Origin: Ascarosepion bandense
Lineage: Eukaryota; Mollusca; Cephalopoda; Sepiida; Sepiidae
DNA length: 64,000 nt
Assembly: GCA_037127315.1 (NCBI GenBank)
Contig: JBBBDQ010001154.1
Span: 1,824,501-1,888,500 of the forward strand
Reading direction: 5' to 3'
The position numbers and the translations under genes are program-made. The notes under the pieces were generated by a model that made no database searches, was not told where the DNA came from, and was given only the letters and a program-made list of their open reading frames with translations. Below, in pieces: positions 1-10,787 of the stretch (position 1 is its first letter; every line of letters starts with the position of its first letter).

Positions 1-80
1 GTTTCTGAGGGCCAAGTTGCTCTTTGTAAATAAGTAAGTAAAAATAAAAAAAATCAAATCAATAAAATAAGAGTATAACC
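1..80. repeat. Left arm of ~75-bp inverted repeat
   Basis: The first ~75 bases are an imperfect reverse complement of 1030-1105. Both arms contain gtttct, a gccaagttg block, a taagtaagtaaaaa block and an aatcaataaaataa block. The pair brackets a PLE GIY-YIG relic. The true outer end may lie left of the window. Inverted terminal arrangements are known for Penelope-like elements, so this could be the element's boundary. Confidence 0.7.
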
Positions 81-139
81 CACTCCACTAATAAAAAATT
101 AGAACCCCTACGAAATTAAAAAAAAACAACAAGAAAAAC

Positions 140-735
140 ATGAAAAAAGGAAACATTTTAGCATACGTTTCCACATACAACAAAAACAATTCAGAATTAT
201 TCACAAAGATCAAAACCCACATGGAATTACTCAACAATAATGAAAAAATAAAAGAAATCTTAAAGACAACCAAAATAATTAACAGCAAACGCCAGCCCCA
301 AAATTTAAAAGACATCCTAACCTTATCGAAATTCGAACAACACACAACACAGGGGGTCACAAAATGCAACAAAAAAGATGTGGAGTATGAAACATAATAA
401 CAGAAGGAAAACACTTCTAGTTCAAAAACATGTCTACATTCGAAATAAAATCTGATCTGAGCTGCTATCCGAAAAATATAGCTTACGTTCTAAAATGCGA
501 CAAATGCGCAGAGATATACGTGAGAGCGACACAATATTTAAATAATAGAATATCCCTTCATAAAAGCAATATAAAAATATCATATAACAGGAAAGTTTAT
601 GTCTCCCAACATTTGCATGAATGCAGTGGGGTTAAATTCAAAGTAATACCTATCTACCAAAATACAGACTATGACACACTAATAATGCAGGAAGAAAGAT
701 TCATAAAAAATACAAGCCTTCGCTTAACAAAAGAA
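140..735 (+). pseudogene. Penelope-like element, C-terminal GIY-YIG endonuclease relic
   Basis: Positions 140-397 read as the charged linker upstream of the endonuclease and end in a Cys motif (QGVTKCNKK). The reading frame then shifts near 378, and the next frame carries CGV-stop-NIITEGKHF-stop-FKNM before 430. From 430 it reads NIAYVLKCDKCAEIYV, then an arginine/histidine helix (NNRISLHKSNI), a VSQHLHEC histidine/cysteine motif and QEERFIKNT, matching the order of motifs in GIY-YIG domains carried by PLEs (target-site nicking for retrotransposition). The usual YIG is degraded to IYV. The frameshift and stops make it non-functional. The reading frame runs on into a CA microsatellite, which is not part of the gene. 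Confidence 0.7.
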
Positions 736-754
736 CATAAAAAACACATACACC

Positions 755-826
<72 letters not shown>
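755..826. repeat. (CA)n microsatellite
   Basis: About 72 bp of uninterrupted CA. It produces a false HTHTHT tail on the upstream reading frame. Confidence 0.95.
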
Positions 827-828
<2 letters not shown>

Positions 829-1029
829 TGAAGACAGACTTGCAGATAGGAAGGCGCCTAGAAGATAATTTTAGCGTACTAATGAGGGAACCCCAAACCA
901 AAATTATTTCAAATTGTGATAAGCGCTTAATTAATTTATTTATTTATCCATTTATACCCGTGTTGATGTGAGAAACCACGTATATTTCAACCGGCTAACA
1001 TTTGATTTATTTTATCTTAATATATCTTA

Positions 1030-1105
1030 TTTTATTTTATTGATTCGAGTTATTTTTTATTTTTTTACTTACTTATTAATAAATAACAACTTGGCTTTTA
1101 GAAAC
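1030..1105. repeat. Right arm of ~75-bp inverted repeat
   Basis: Reverse complement of positions 1-~75 with a few mismatches and indels; see the left arm. Ends in gaaac at 1105. The 829-1029 stretch between the CA tract and this arm shows no recognisable gene. Confidence 0.7.
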
Positions 1106-1372
1106 AAAAGGAACGCGATACGTAAAGCCACAAGTTTATCCACCTGAAGAGAGTCTTTAAACTCGAAACACGTGTAGCGTCACAAATACCATTATGGACA
1201 CTTAAAGTATTCTAACATGTATAATAACAACAACAATAAATATACACTTTAAACAAAACGTTCACGGCATCTCACACTTTTTATTCTATACCAATTTCTC
1301 TCGTTGGAACAACCTTATTTCTTTTTTGTATATATATGTATATTGAGAAATTGTAGGAGGATTTGAAATATT
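1106..1372. other. Unassigned AT-rich DNA
   Basis: No reading frame, tRNA or repeat that I recognise; about 265 bp of AT-rich sequence between the inverted repeat and the hammerhead locus. Confidence 0.4.
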
Positions 1373-1525
1373 AAGTAAATAATTCATCGAGTTTTATTCA
1401 ACCTCAAGAGAATGCAGAAAGCACTGGACGGCCGTTTCGTCCTATATTTGGGAGTCATCAGCAGTGCGCATCCACTACCAGGAATTGAATAAAACTTAGG
1501 TTGAATAAAACTCGATTAATTACTT
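1373..1525. repeat. Inverted repeat enclosing a hammerhead motif
   Basis: Arm 1373-1404 and arm 1498-1525 are inverted copies (shared core tcgagttttattcaacct), about 27 bp each with few mismatches. A partial third copy (ggaattgaataaaacttagg) lies at 1481-1500. The hammerhead motif at 1421-1467 sits in the loop. Transcribed, the arms would fold the whole locus into one hairpin. Confidence 0.75.
1421..1467 (-). ncRNA. Hammerhead ribozyme motif (canonical core)
   Basis: Read on the minus strand: stem I GCACUG (1462-1467) pairs perfectly with CAGUGC (1421-1426), six base pairs. The core CUGAUGA is at 1455-1461 and GAAA at 1435-1438. Stem III is ACG/CGU with a GC loop (1428-1435), and the cleavage nucleotide is C at 1427 in a GUC triplet. 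Stem II is the weakest part: UCC/GGA with a C-C mismatch next to the core. All conserved core residues are present. The helix order is that of type I hammerheads, as found in Penelope-like elements. Found by eye; no covariance search was run. Confidence 0.72.
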
Positions 1526-1546
1526 ATATGTATATATAAATATATA

Positions 1547-1620
1547 TACTAGCAGTATAGCCCGGCGTTGCTCGGGTGTAATGAAAGCTTTAAGACTAAT
1601 CCGTGGTCCTGGAGCTCAGA
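1547..1620 (+). repeat. Fragment of 'actagcagtatagcccggcg' repeat family
   Basis: Matches the first ~75 bp of the fuller copies at 1738, 39033 and 43242, then diverges into unrelated sequence before a TA tract. Confidence 0.8.
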
Positions 1621-1680
1621 CTCAGCCGAAAGAATACTTGAAATAATTAAATAACTGCGACAATTTACCAATCGCAGCTA

Positions 1681-1681
<1 letters not shown>

Positions 1682-1739
<58 letters not shown>
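1682..1739. repeat. (TA)n microsatellite
   Basis: About 58 bp of pure TA directly abutting the start of the next repeat copy. Confidence 0.95.
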
Positions 1740-1740
<1 letters not shown>

Positions 1741-2120
1741 TAGCAGTATAGCCCGGCGTTGCTCGGGTGTAATGAAAGCTTTAAAACTAATCCATGGTCC
1801 TGGAGCTCAGATTCTTTGGACGTTGGCACGAAAGACTAAAAAGCAATTGTTGTTTCCAGTTAAAACGAAACCGTAGACTGAAAGAAAAATGAATGGATGT
1901 AAGTCAAATTTTGATTTTCTGGTATCGATATCAAATAAGTTTTTTTGGTCCTAAATTGAATTTTGAAGGCTAAATAAGTCCTCTGAGTAAATGGTATCAT
2001 GGCTGAGACTAAGAACTACAATTATACCTACTTAGAGCCAAACCCGAAGCAAAAACTAAAATAAAAGAGGTGAAAAAAAAATACAGACACACAGGCAGAT
2101 AAACAGACAAACATTTTGCC

Positions 2121-2151
<31 letters not shown>

Positions 2152-2408
2152 TATCGATTTTCTGCACTATTGCAAGAACAGCAACCTTGAAACTTCTGAA
2201 TATGTTTTCTTTATGTCTATGAATGTATCAAATTTGATTAAAATCGGACCACTCTTTCTGTAACGCGATTTTTTCGATTATCGATGTTCGATATTTATCG
2301 AGGGTACCTCAACACAAAACCTCTCTAAGAACACTCGCAGACGCTTATAGTACAACTGTGTAAATTTTCAATAAAATTGGTTCAGCCGTTTCGGAGTCTA
2401 TATGTAAC

Positions 2409-2465
<57 letters not shown>

Positions 2466-2488
2466 TCCATTTATAAATAAGTTTAGAT
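1738..2488 (+). repeat. Dispersed repeat family, near-complete copy A
   Basis: Starts tactagcagtatagcccggcg and ends ccatttataaataagtttagat. Internal landmarks shared with copies at 39033-39666 and 43242-43993 are: ctttggacgttggcacgaaa, a TA tract, a 'atcaaatttgattaaaatc' block, a 'ttcagccgtttcggagtcta' block and a CA tract (2409-2460) before the end. No coding capacity seen. The 3' 'cagccgtttcggag ... acacac' arrangement resembles 3' ends of some non-LTR elements, so it may be a non-autonomous element; family not identified. Confidence 0.85.
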
Positions 2489-2955
2489 ATGACTATTCTT
2501 TTGTTATATATTTATCTAGCGTCATTTAAAGTTTCTTGTGTACAATATTTTATATTTCTTTCTAAATTGTCCAAAGAAACTAAATCCCTGATGCTGAAAG
2601 TTAACTAAATAAATTTCTTTGGAATTTGCATTTTGCAGATCGAATTTCTTAAAGACGAGATTTTTCGCGGATATGATTATTACTTGGCCAAATATAGAAG
2701 TCACTTTAGTGTTGAAGAGAAAGCATTGATTGCAGTGTTGAGAGAAGTACAAATATTAAGTGTGAATAATGTGGATTGAATCCAATTTTCGTTGTCTAAT
2801 TACAGAAAATACAGAATGAATTGAAGAAAATTAAGCGAATGCTTATAAAATCTCTTACACTTTCGAGACGTATGTGGGTCTCTACAGTTTCCTTTTTTAT
2901 TATATGGGAGTTGCCACGATCCTTGAGAAGGATATTAGAGTAGTTTTGTTATCTC
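2489..2955. other. Unassigned AT-rich DNA
   Basis: Contains only short frames without recognisable motifs. No repeat copy elsewhere in the window was noticed. Confidence 0.4.
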
Positions 2956-2964
2956 CATGGTCAT

Positions 2965-3025
2965 GAATTCACAGTTGTCTTTTTCCTGGACAGGCTGCCA
3001 ATCATGGCTTGAAAGCCCACATTGC

Positions 3026-3068
<43 letters not shown>

Positions 3069-3579
3069 GAAGATGTCACCATTTTATGGGATTAAACCAT
3101 CGACACAGACAGAAAAAATTGAAGCAAATAGGCCGGACATTATTGCTAAAGACCAAAAAAAAAAAACCTTGTTTATTAATTGATATGGCTTGTCCAGCGG
3201 ATTGTAACATAGCAGCCAAACAAGAATCGTGCCAGTGATAGTGAGTGCACTTGGAATGATAAAAAATGAAAAAAAACAAACCAAAAACAAAAAACAAAAA
3301 AACAAAAACAAACATGTTAAGAATCCCCGGAAACCCCAGCTTAAGAGTTATACAAAACATTGTCTTGTTAAGTACAGCCCATACATTAAGGAGAACTTTG
3401 TCTATGTAACGCTAGAGATGTTAGAGGAGATAGAAACAAACAAACAAACAAACAAACAAAGAAACAAACAAACAAACATGAAATGGCGCCATAACAACAC
3501 AACACGAAATGCCTTAGGTTTTCCTGCAGACTTGGTAGATAGTGCGACCATAGCAGAAATCAATTTATAATGAAAAATG

Positions 3580-3620
<41 letters not shown>

Positions 3621-3622
3621 CC
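2965..3622 (+). pseudogene. LINE family L-D, 3'-end relic with TAA tracts
   Basis: After a TAA tract (3025-3069) the sequence matches the C-terminal endonuclease end of the L-D copy at 60740-61100: the 'gaagcaaataggccggaca' block, the 'gatatggcttgtccagcgga' block, 'cttggaatgataaaaaatg' and 'cagcccatacattaaggaga'. It then runs through a CAAA-rich tract (3436-3478) into a terminal TAA tract (3582-3618). Several frames are needed, so it is dead. The TAA microsatellite is the normal tail of this family. Confidence 0.75.
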
Positions 3623-3762
3623 ATTTCTCAGAAGAGGACCTTCTACTAGACATAGTTTCTATTTTATAAGTTTAGTTTAGTTTTTTACAAAGCCACAAAT
3701 AAGGCGCATTTAGTAAGTAAAGAACTTACTACTTAATAGTAATCAGACAAGCTCACTAACCA

Positions 3763-3945
3763 TCTTCTTCTTCTTCTTCTTCTTCTTCTTCTTCTTCTTC
3801 TTCTTCTTCCGTTCCCTTTCAGGATATGAGTGATCATGAACTTCCACTTGGCTGTCTCTTGTCGCTCTCAATATTTTTCCTCTTGGTATCTCTCCCAAAC
3901 CCTGCTCTGCAATCTATTTTCTCAAGCCCACAAATCTAGAATATA
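3763..3945 (-). pseudogene. LINE family L-A, short 3'-end fragment with GAA tail
   Basis: On the minus strand this ends in a GAA tract (CTT at 3763-3809 on plus). The ~110 bp before it match the last coding part of L-A (plus-strand blocks 'catgaacttccacttggctg', 'tctcaatatttttcctcttg'). It is a 5'-truncated insertion next to the larger L-A copy at 4115-5830. Confidence 0.75.
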
Positions 3946-4114
3946 AATAAATAAAAAGTAGCATGACCACAAAGCGAGGGATCACTTTATATATTGATTA
4001 TAATAGAAAATTGACCCTCCACTTTATACCATATAATTTCTGATTTGTTTATCAAATTAGATACGAATCCACCTCTTCCCATGACTGATTAGCTACACAG
4101 GAATGCTTTTAGTT

Positions 4115-5830
4115 TTATTTCTTCTACTTCATGTGCCGTGTCCCTTCAGGAAGTAGGCGATCATGGACTTCTACTTGGCTCTGTCTCTTGTCGCTCTCAA
4201 TATTTTTTCTCTTGGTATTTCTTCTAAACCCTGCTCCGCCATCCATTTGCTCAGACCTAACAAATAGTCTCTCGCTGCTTTCCCCTTTCTCCCCTTCCCA
4301 CTATCCGACCTGTAAGCATTAAATTCTCCAGACCCTCCTTCCTCATTATGTGTCACAGGAACCTCATTTGTCTTGTTCAATATGAGTTTTCTTCTCGTTT
4401 GCATCCTCCTCGTTGCACACGTGCTCTGTCCATGGTATCCTCAGCATCCTTCTGTAAAACCACATTTCTGCTGCCTCAAGCTACTCTTTTATCCTTGATG
4501 AGATCGTCTAAGACTCACTTCCATACAGAAGGACACATATCACATAGCAGTTCAGCACTCTCTTTTTTGTTTCTAATGTGATTTTCCTCTCTTTCATTAC
4601 TCGGGTTTGCTTCTGAAATGCGTTGTTAACCATGCCAATGGGTCTTTGGATCTCCGTGTCGCACTTTCCATCCTCTGTCAAAATACTTCCCAGGTATTTT
4701 AATTTTTTGGCTTGTGTTATTATAGTTTCTCCGACTTGTAATTGGCATATTTGGCTCCTCATTTTGCTGATGACCATAAATCCAGTTCTCTTTAAGTTTA
4801 TTATCAGTCTTTTCTTCTCATTTTCTTTTGCTACCTTCTGAAGAAGGCGCTGTATTTTCTTTTCCGTGTCTGCTATCAACACTGTGTCATCCGCGTATCT
4901 GATATTGTTGAGATTGTGGTCGCCAATGACGAATCCTGGAAAGGCTTTTATTTCTCTCATAATTGCTTCGTTGTACAGATTGAAATGATCCGGTGAGAAA
5001 ACACATCCTTGTCTTACGTTCCTTTCTATTTTTGCGTGCCTGCAGAGTTCACTTCCTATCAGTACACAAGCAATTTGCTGCCGATATCAATTCTTGATTA
5101 TCCTAACGTCTTTTCCGAAAATGTCGAGGTTGTCGAGCATCTCTGTCAAGTCCTTGTGTCGTACTTTGTCGAACGCCTTTGCGTAGTTTATAAAGCACTG
5201 ATAAAGGTCTTTTTGCATTTGTATTCCTCGTTCAGATAGCACTGTGAGCATGAATACCGCATTTCTCGTTCCGTATCTTTAACGAGCCCACACTGTTCTT
5301 GTCCTATCTTTGGGCCGATTCTTCTGCGCGCTCTGTTCGTCAGAATCCGGATGATGAGTTTTCTTATGTGGCTCATTCAACTGATTTTTCAATGGAGTTT
5401 GTGTTCATTTTCACCTGGCTTCTTAGGTAGTGTTATGAAGATTGGTCCGCTTAGGTCCTCCGCTATAATGCTGCTGTTGTAGACTTCGTTTATTAAGGTG
5501 TGTCTACACCAAAGTCTTCTAGCGACATCAACATCACTATGACAATCCCGTCTGGTCCCGCTACTTTGTTTCTCTTCAATTTGGTCATTGCCGATTCCAT
5601 TTCGGTTTTTAATATCTCTGGTCCATTCGTAATTTTGTGTATTGGTGGTTGCTCTCTCTTGTCGTGGAAGATATCTCCGATATACTCGTCCCATCTCTGA
5701 AGTATTCTTTTCTTTTTCTAATATTAGTGTGCCATCCTTTGCTTTTATACATCCTGTTGCTGAGCAGATCTTTTGCCCTGTTAGTTTCGTCAATGAATTT
5801 AATATTAACATTGAAAAGTCGATCAGAGAA
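4115..5830 (-). pseudogene. LINE family L-A, reverse transcriptase relic
   Basis: Read on the minus strand from 5830 down, in several frames. In order: an N-terminal linker (WDEYIGDIFHD-like), a KLKRNKVAGPDGI-like stretch, IAEDLSGPIFITLPKKPGEN (RT fingers), ILTNRARRRIGPKIGQEQCG, a YAKAFDKV block, a RNVRQGCVFSPDHFNLYNEA block, then 4960-4508 in one frame with IRYADDTVLIADTEKK (the catalytic YADD box), KLKYLGSILTEDGKCDTEI and KKRVLNCYVICVLLYGSE. The last coding part runs to ~4131. An LINE RT copies its own RNA at a nicked target. At least four frameshifts or stops break it. The order of motifs fits an RTE-like LINE; I did not resolve the clade. Confidence 0.82.
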
Positions 5831-6019
5831 TTACAGAAGATTACAATAAAAATAAATAGACAGAATATGTCCGAATGTTTTGTCTTTCCGAGCGCTTTCA
5901 GCTATAATTTTAGTCATTAACGAGAAAGTATTTTATTTTACGTGTAACTGAATATAGTTAGTGTTAGCTATCCGTAATATGCGTGTTGATAACACAAATA
6001 TCATAACACCACATACATG

Positions 6020-6074
<55 letters not shown>
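6020..6074. repeat. (TA)n microsatellite
   Basis: About 55 bp of TA. The surrounding 5880-6190 shows nothing else recognisable. Confidence 0.95.
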
Positions 6075-6075
<1 letters not shown>

Positions 6076-6195
6076 TTACCTATATATTATTACTCTACAC
6101 ATTACTTTAGGGGATACACTTGTTTGACTATATGTCGTATTTTTTTAGACATTGTGAAATATTAAGTCTCTCGAATGTGCAGACCCTAGACATAA

Positions 6196-6570
6196 ATTCT
6201 TCTTCTATGTGCCTTGTCCCTTCAGGACGTAGGCGATCATGGCCTTCTACTTATCCATATCCCTGGTGGCTCTGAGCACGCCTTCTCCTGTTAAACTGTG
6301 CAATCCTCATTCTGTCATCCACCTGATTAGGTCCTTCAAATATGTTATCCGTTGCTTTCCCCTGTCTGGCCTGTTAGTATCAGATTCTCCAAGCCCTCCT
6401 TCCTCATTAGCTGTCCCAGTAACTTCGGCTGTCTCTTCCTGATGCTCAGTAGTAATTTTCTTTTTGTTTCCATCATTTCCAAGACCTCATCATTGCTCAC
6501 ATGCTCAATCCATGATATTCGCAGCATCCTTCTGTAGAACCACATTTCAGTTGCTTCAAGTTTTCCTTCA
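6196..6570 (-). pseudogene. LINE family L-A, 3'-end fragment
   Basis: On the minus strand it encodes KLEATEMWFYRRMLRISW, EHVSNDEVLEMMETKRK and SIRKRQPKLLGQLMRKEGLENLILT, then runs out of frame toward a GAA-type end (ttcttcttc at 6198). These are the same C-terminal motifs as the copies at 11000, 14640 and 35160. Truncated 5' at ~6570. Confidence 0.85.
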
Positions 6571-6574
6571 GAAA

Positions 6575-7390
6575 GAGAGGGGAGGAAGTAGGGTGAAGAA
6601 AGACGGAACAAACGAAAGGAAGCAAGGAAGGAAGGAATGGAGAAAGGAATGAAGGAAAGTAGACTTCTTCACCTCTGTTTTTGCAATTTTGTTGAGAGGA
6701 GCTTTGAACTCTCGAATAAACTGTAATTATAAATTGTTCAACCATTGTTAAAACTATTGTTAAGGACAGATTAAACCTTTCCGATAATTGAACAAGGCCA
6801 AAACACTCAAATCATCGTGACCGAGCGATGAACGCATTTGTGGCTTTTGTGACTAGCACAACCATCGACAGCTTTTGAACAGTGACGTCTTGATAATTTC
6901 GCTTACCAGGCTTGGGTTGACGCGTGGTAAGAAATTCAGGCATTTCCGCAATGTACTGCACGTTGAGATCATCCCACCATTTCTATATTATCAAGTTAAC
7001 AGCCAGGCGAATGGGCCGCGGTAAGATGCAAAAAGCTGGCCTCATAGTCGGAACGCTAACGTTCTAACCATACCTCCACACGTAAACATCGAAAACCTAC
7101 ATATATAGATATCACTCAAACGGAACATGCGTATCAAATAACCGGGAGAATATATGACCGCATCTCTGTGTTTATTGAGGCGTGTCCAGGGTTTGGTTGT
7201 GAAAATAGCAGCTGATCGTCAGCTGCATTTGGTTGAAGTATGTGATGGGTTCGGGGAAACACGAATAAAATCAGCCTTAAGAAGCCCAATTTGCAGCTGC
7301 AAAGATGAGATTCTTTCCATACAGACGGCACTGTATAAGAAGACGTACACGTATAAATGCAATCATTCTCTTTATGGCTAGCTATAGTTT
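6575..7390. other. No recognisable gene; purine-rich stretch then unique DNA
   Basis: 6560-6660 is GGAA/GAAA-rich. The rest has no motif-bearing frame and no noticed repeat. Confidence 0.4.
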
Positions 7391-7394
7391 GTTC

Positions 7395-7442
<48 letters not shown>

Positions 7443-7455
7443 CAGTCTTATCTAC

Positions 7456-7511
<56 letters not shown>

Positions 7512-7523
7512 CAGTCTATTCAC

Positions 7524-7587
<64 letters not shown>

Positions 7588-7617
7588 CAGTCTATTCACA
7601 TCTATCTCAGTCTATTC

Positions 7618-7669
<52 letters not shown>

Positions 7670-7680
7670 CCGTCTGTTCA

Positions 7681-7736
<56 letters not shown>

Positions 7737-7752
7737 CGATTCTTCTCATATC
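7395..7752. repeat. Interrupted (TATC)n tract
   Basis: About 350 bp of TATC repeats broken by short cagtctattcat-like interruptions that themselves recur about every 60-100 bp. It reads as SIYLSIYL in one frame, which is not a protein. The mariner element starts at its right edge, and TATC bases resume just beyond the mariner (9054), so the transposon inserted into the tract. Confidence 0.95.
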
Positions 7753-7933
7753 TAACACATCACTCAATAAGTCCCGAGCCTGACATACAGATAACGCTAC
7801 TAATACAAAATCCACATGATTTTTATAAAGTCGTAACCTTCAAATGGCATGTAATAAAATTTGGGCCCAATCGGATTATAAGTTTACAAATTACAGTTAT
7901 TTAAGTAAAGCTACTGTTGCAAATTTTCAAAAG

Positions 7934-8140
7934 AATGGAAAAATCTGAATTTCGTGTGTTGATAAAGCATTGCTTTCTGATGTTAAAAAGTAATGTTTAA
8001 GCAATACTTGATAAGTATTATTTGGACTTTGCTCCGTTCGAAACAACGGTTAAGAGATGGTATCCTGACTTTAAATGCGGTCGGAAAGACACAAATGATG
8101 ATGAACGCTCAGGTCACCCAAAATCGGCAGTTGTCCCGGA

Positions 8141-8218
<78 letters not shown>

Positions 8219-8982
8219 CATTTTGGCAGATCGTATACTGAAGTTGCGTAAGATAGCATAGGAGTTGAACATATCAGAAGGCAGTGTATTCACCATTTTG
8301 AATGAGCATTTGTGATTGAGAAAGCTGTGTCCAAAGTTGGTGCCGCTTTTGCTCATAGTCGATCAAAAACAACAACGCGTCGGCGATGCAGACGCGTTAT
8401 TTGCAACTGTTTCAACGCAACAAGAAGTTTTTTGCGTAAATATAGGACAATAGATGAAACATGGATCCACCACTTTACTTCGGAGTCAAATCGGCAGTCA
8501 GCTGAGTGGACGGCAGCAGGTTTGGCCTCCGTATTTTGGGATGCGCAAGGTATTTTGTTTATCAATTACCCTGAGAAAGGAAGAACCATCAATAGCGAAT
8601 ATTATATAGTTATGGTGGGTTTGAAGGAAAAAATTGGCAAAAAAAAGAGAGAAAAAAAAACAGCCACAAATAAAGAACAAATGATCATTTACCAAGACAA
8701 CGCACCGTGTTACAAGTCGATTGCAATGATGGCAAAGTTACATGAATTGCATTCGAATTGCTTCTGAATTCATCTTATTCTCCAGATCTGACCCCAGCGA
8801 CTATTGGCTGTTTGCAGACCTCAAAAGAATACTCCATGAAAAGTGATTTGGCTCCAATGAAGAAGTCATATCGGAAACTAAGGCGTATTTTGAGGCCAAA
8901 GACAAATTGTTCTACAAAAATGCATCGAATTGTTAGAGAAGCATTGGAATCAGTGTATCGCCCTAGAAGGAGACTATGTTGA
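7934..8982 (+). pseudogene. mariner transposase pseudogene
   Basis: Begins MEKSEFRVLIKHCFLM at ~7934. Recognisable pieces in order: the N-terminal helix-turn-helix (ETTVKRWYPDFKCGR), NISEGSVFTILNEHL, TIDETWIHHFTSESNRQSAEW (first catalytic Asp region), SVFWDAQGILFINYPEKGRTINSEYY, QDNAPCYKSIAMMAKLHEL (second Asp region), SYSPDLTPA (the SPDLAP motif region) and a C-terminal tail. A mariner transposase cuts and pastes its own DNA through a DD34D catalytic triad. Stops at several points, frameshifts, and the in-frame CA tract (encoding HTHTHT) after PEKH destroy it. The motif VRKTRPKT-like linker between SAEW and LASVFW is missing, suggesting a small deletion. Confidence 0.92.
8142..8215. repeat. 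(CA)n expansion inside mariner transposase
   Basis: About 74 bp of CA interrupting the transposase between PEK and KLILADRILKLR. The flanking coding sequence resumes, so the tract is an expansion or insertion at that site rather than an end of the element. Confidence 0.95.
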
Positions 8983-9055
8983 TAAATAAAGTCGAATTTT
9001 GCGTAAAAGATGTTGTTTTATTAGTTAGGCCCAGTATTTATTGGGTGATGTGTTA

Positions 9056-10140
9056 TCTATCTAGAAAAAATAAAAATAAAGAAGAAACTAAAGTTTAAAA
9101 ATAAAAATGAGATAGATGACATGTCTAGGCCGATAATGAGGAAAGTGTGCTTGGAAAATTTAGCATTCATAAGACCTATTAACGGCAAGAGAAACAAAGG
9201 AGAAAAAAGTGTTTGGGTGAATGGATAAAGAACAATTTAATGACAGACGTTACTTAGAGCAACAAAAGAGAATAAATTGTAGAGAATAACAATCACTTAC
9301 ATCTTTAAGGGACAACGCACGTAAAAGAAGGATTACTATAGCCTATTTCTCGGGGCCAAAAGTAGTTTGCTTGTTCACATTTTCCTTCTTGTTGAAAGAA
9401 AAAAATACCAGGTAGGTCCATATGCTTAAGTTGCATTTTGCTTTCTTTTCGATTTATTTTTCCCAGATAACTTTGCAAGTCGAGATTGAAAGTCAATAAT
9501 ACTTATCCAACGATTTCATTTTTATTCTCTCTCAATTCATTTTTTATTCTCTTCTTTTCTCGTTGGTTTTTCAGTATTCCTTTCTTCACTCTTTCTTTTT
9601 TGAGTAGAATATATGTTCCCTTTTTTTATTTTTGCTTTTCTTCATTTCTTCATTACCTTAATCTCTCTTCTTTTTCTTCTTCTTCTTAATTCGTTCCCTC
9701 CTTGTATATCGTACTTCAACCTGTCTTCCTTTCAAGCGTATCAGGAATTTTCTTTCATTCCTGTCGCCATTGTCAAGTTCTCACACGTTTGCATGACTAA
9801 TTTATCCATAAAGATTTCTTATTTATTTAGGTTTCTGCATCTTTCTTTTTTTCGTTTAGAATCTTTCTTTTGCCATTTTTTTCATTCTTGCGATCTCTGT
9901 TTTTATTCATTCACGTTTTCTTTAGCAAATCTTTAACATTCAATCACATTCAACATTTCAAATCAATTCTTTTCTTAGAAAAATATTCATATGGATAAAT
10001 GTTTGAATCAGAAAGTAACATTCATTTGAAATGTTCTCCATTCATATACATTCTTATAGATTTACATAATTTTTCTGGTTTGTATAGTTTTCTTTCGCTT
10101 TCTTTGTTTTTATTTATCAAGTTTTTCTTTATCAAGTTTT

Positions 10141-10171
<31 letters not shown>

Positions 10172-10458
10172 ACCCTGATCTTCATCATCGATACTTGTCC
10201 CTTTTTCTCTTTCCTTCTGCAGCAGTTGTTCCCGCTTCTGCTTGTCTTTCATTTCTTCCAAGCAAAGTTAATAATGCCCATCAACTAAGAGTTTCCTGCT
10301 GCCATGGGTTACAAGCTTGCTGACGTCAGTGATGTCCGGACAGAGCAAGCTCTTGATTCCTTCGGATTATTTGTCTTGGTGTCACGTGCTTGAACTTAAA
10401 AAGTCTATTGGATAAAGGACGCTTTTATGAGAAATATAGTTTTATAATTATAATAATG

Positions 10459-10460
<2 letters not shown>
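9056..10460. other. No recognisable gene; T/C-rich tracts
   Basis: 9480-9930 is pyrimidine-rich (tttctt-type) and gives long low-complexity frames. 10139-10170 is a pure TTTC tract. No domain or repeat boundary was recognised. Confidence 0.4.

Positions 10461-10495
<35 letters not shown>
10461..10495. repeat. (TA)n microsatellite
   Basis: About 35 bp of TA at the end of the PLE-derived 3' region that follows. Confidence 0.9.
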
Positions 10496-10496
<1 letters not shown>

Positions 10497-10500
<4 letters not shown>

Positions 10501-10755
10501 GCACGACTTGGAGTGTCATACGTTAAGTAACTATCAAGTGCATTTTTCAAACTGACAGTTTAAAAGATTTGAATTTAAATCTTATAAAGTTAGGTTACAT
10601 CTTTAAATAACAATAGTAAAACTTTTGATGTATTAAGGTTACATGTAGGTAAAAAATAGAAATTAAATATTTAAAATTAAAAATATTAAAAAATATTAAA
10701 ATGCAGGATTTCAAAGGCGAGTAATCCATAATTATTAATAGTAATATTTGGGGGA

Positions 10756-10787
<32 letters not shown>

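Larger units (their letters stand above)
7755..9053 (+). mobile_element. mariner transposon, near full length, inactive
   Basis: The terminal inverted repeats are about 28-30 bp: left acacatcactcaataagtc and right, reverse complemented, acacatcacccaataaatac. The element is flanked by TA at 7753-7754 and at 9054-9055, the expected mariner target duplication. Length ~1.3 kb is normal for the superfamily. It lies inside a TATC microsatellite and itself contains a CA expansion (8142-8215) in the transposase gene. Confidence 0.93.

Noticed and set aside
5637..5920. Plus-strand frames over 4.1-5.9 kb and similar ones at 11040, 14606, 35341 and 38401
   Set aside because: Antisense shadows of L-A LINE coding sequence on the other strand.
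7305..7904. 199-codon [12 protein letters not shown] frame
   Set aside because: It is a TATC microsatellite read as protein; the non-repeat ends carry no domain and the mariner TIR falls inside it.
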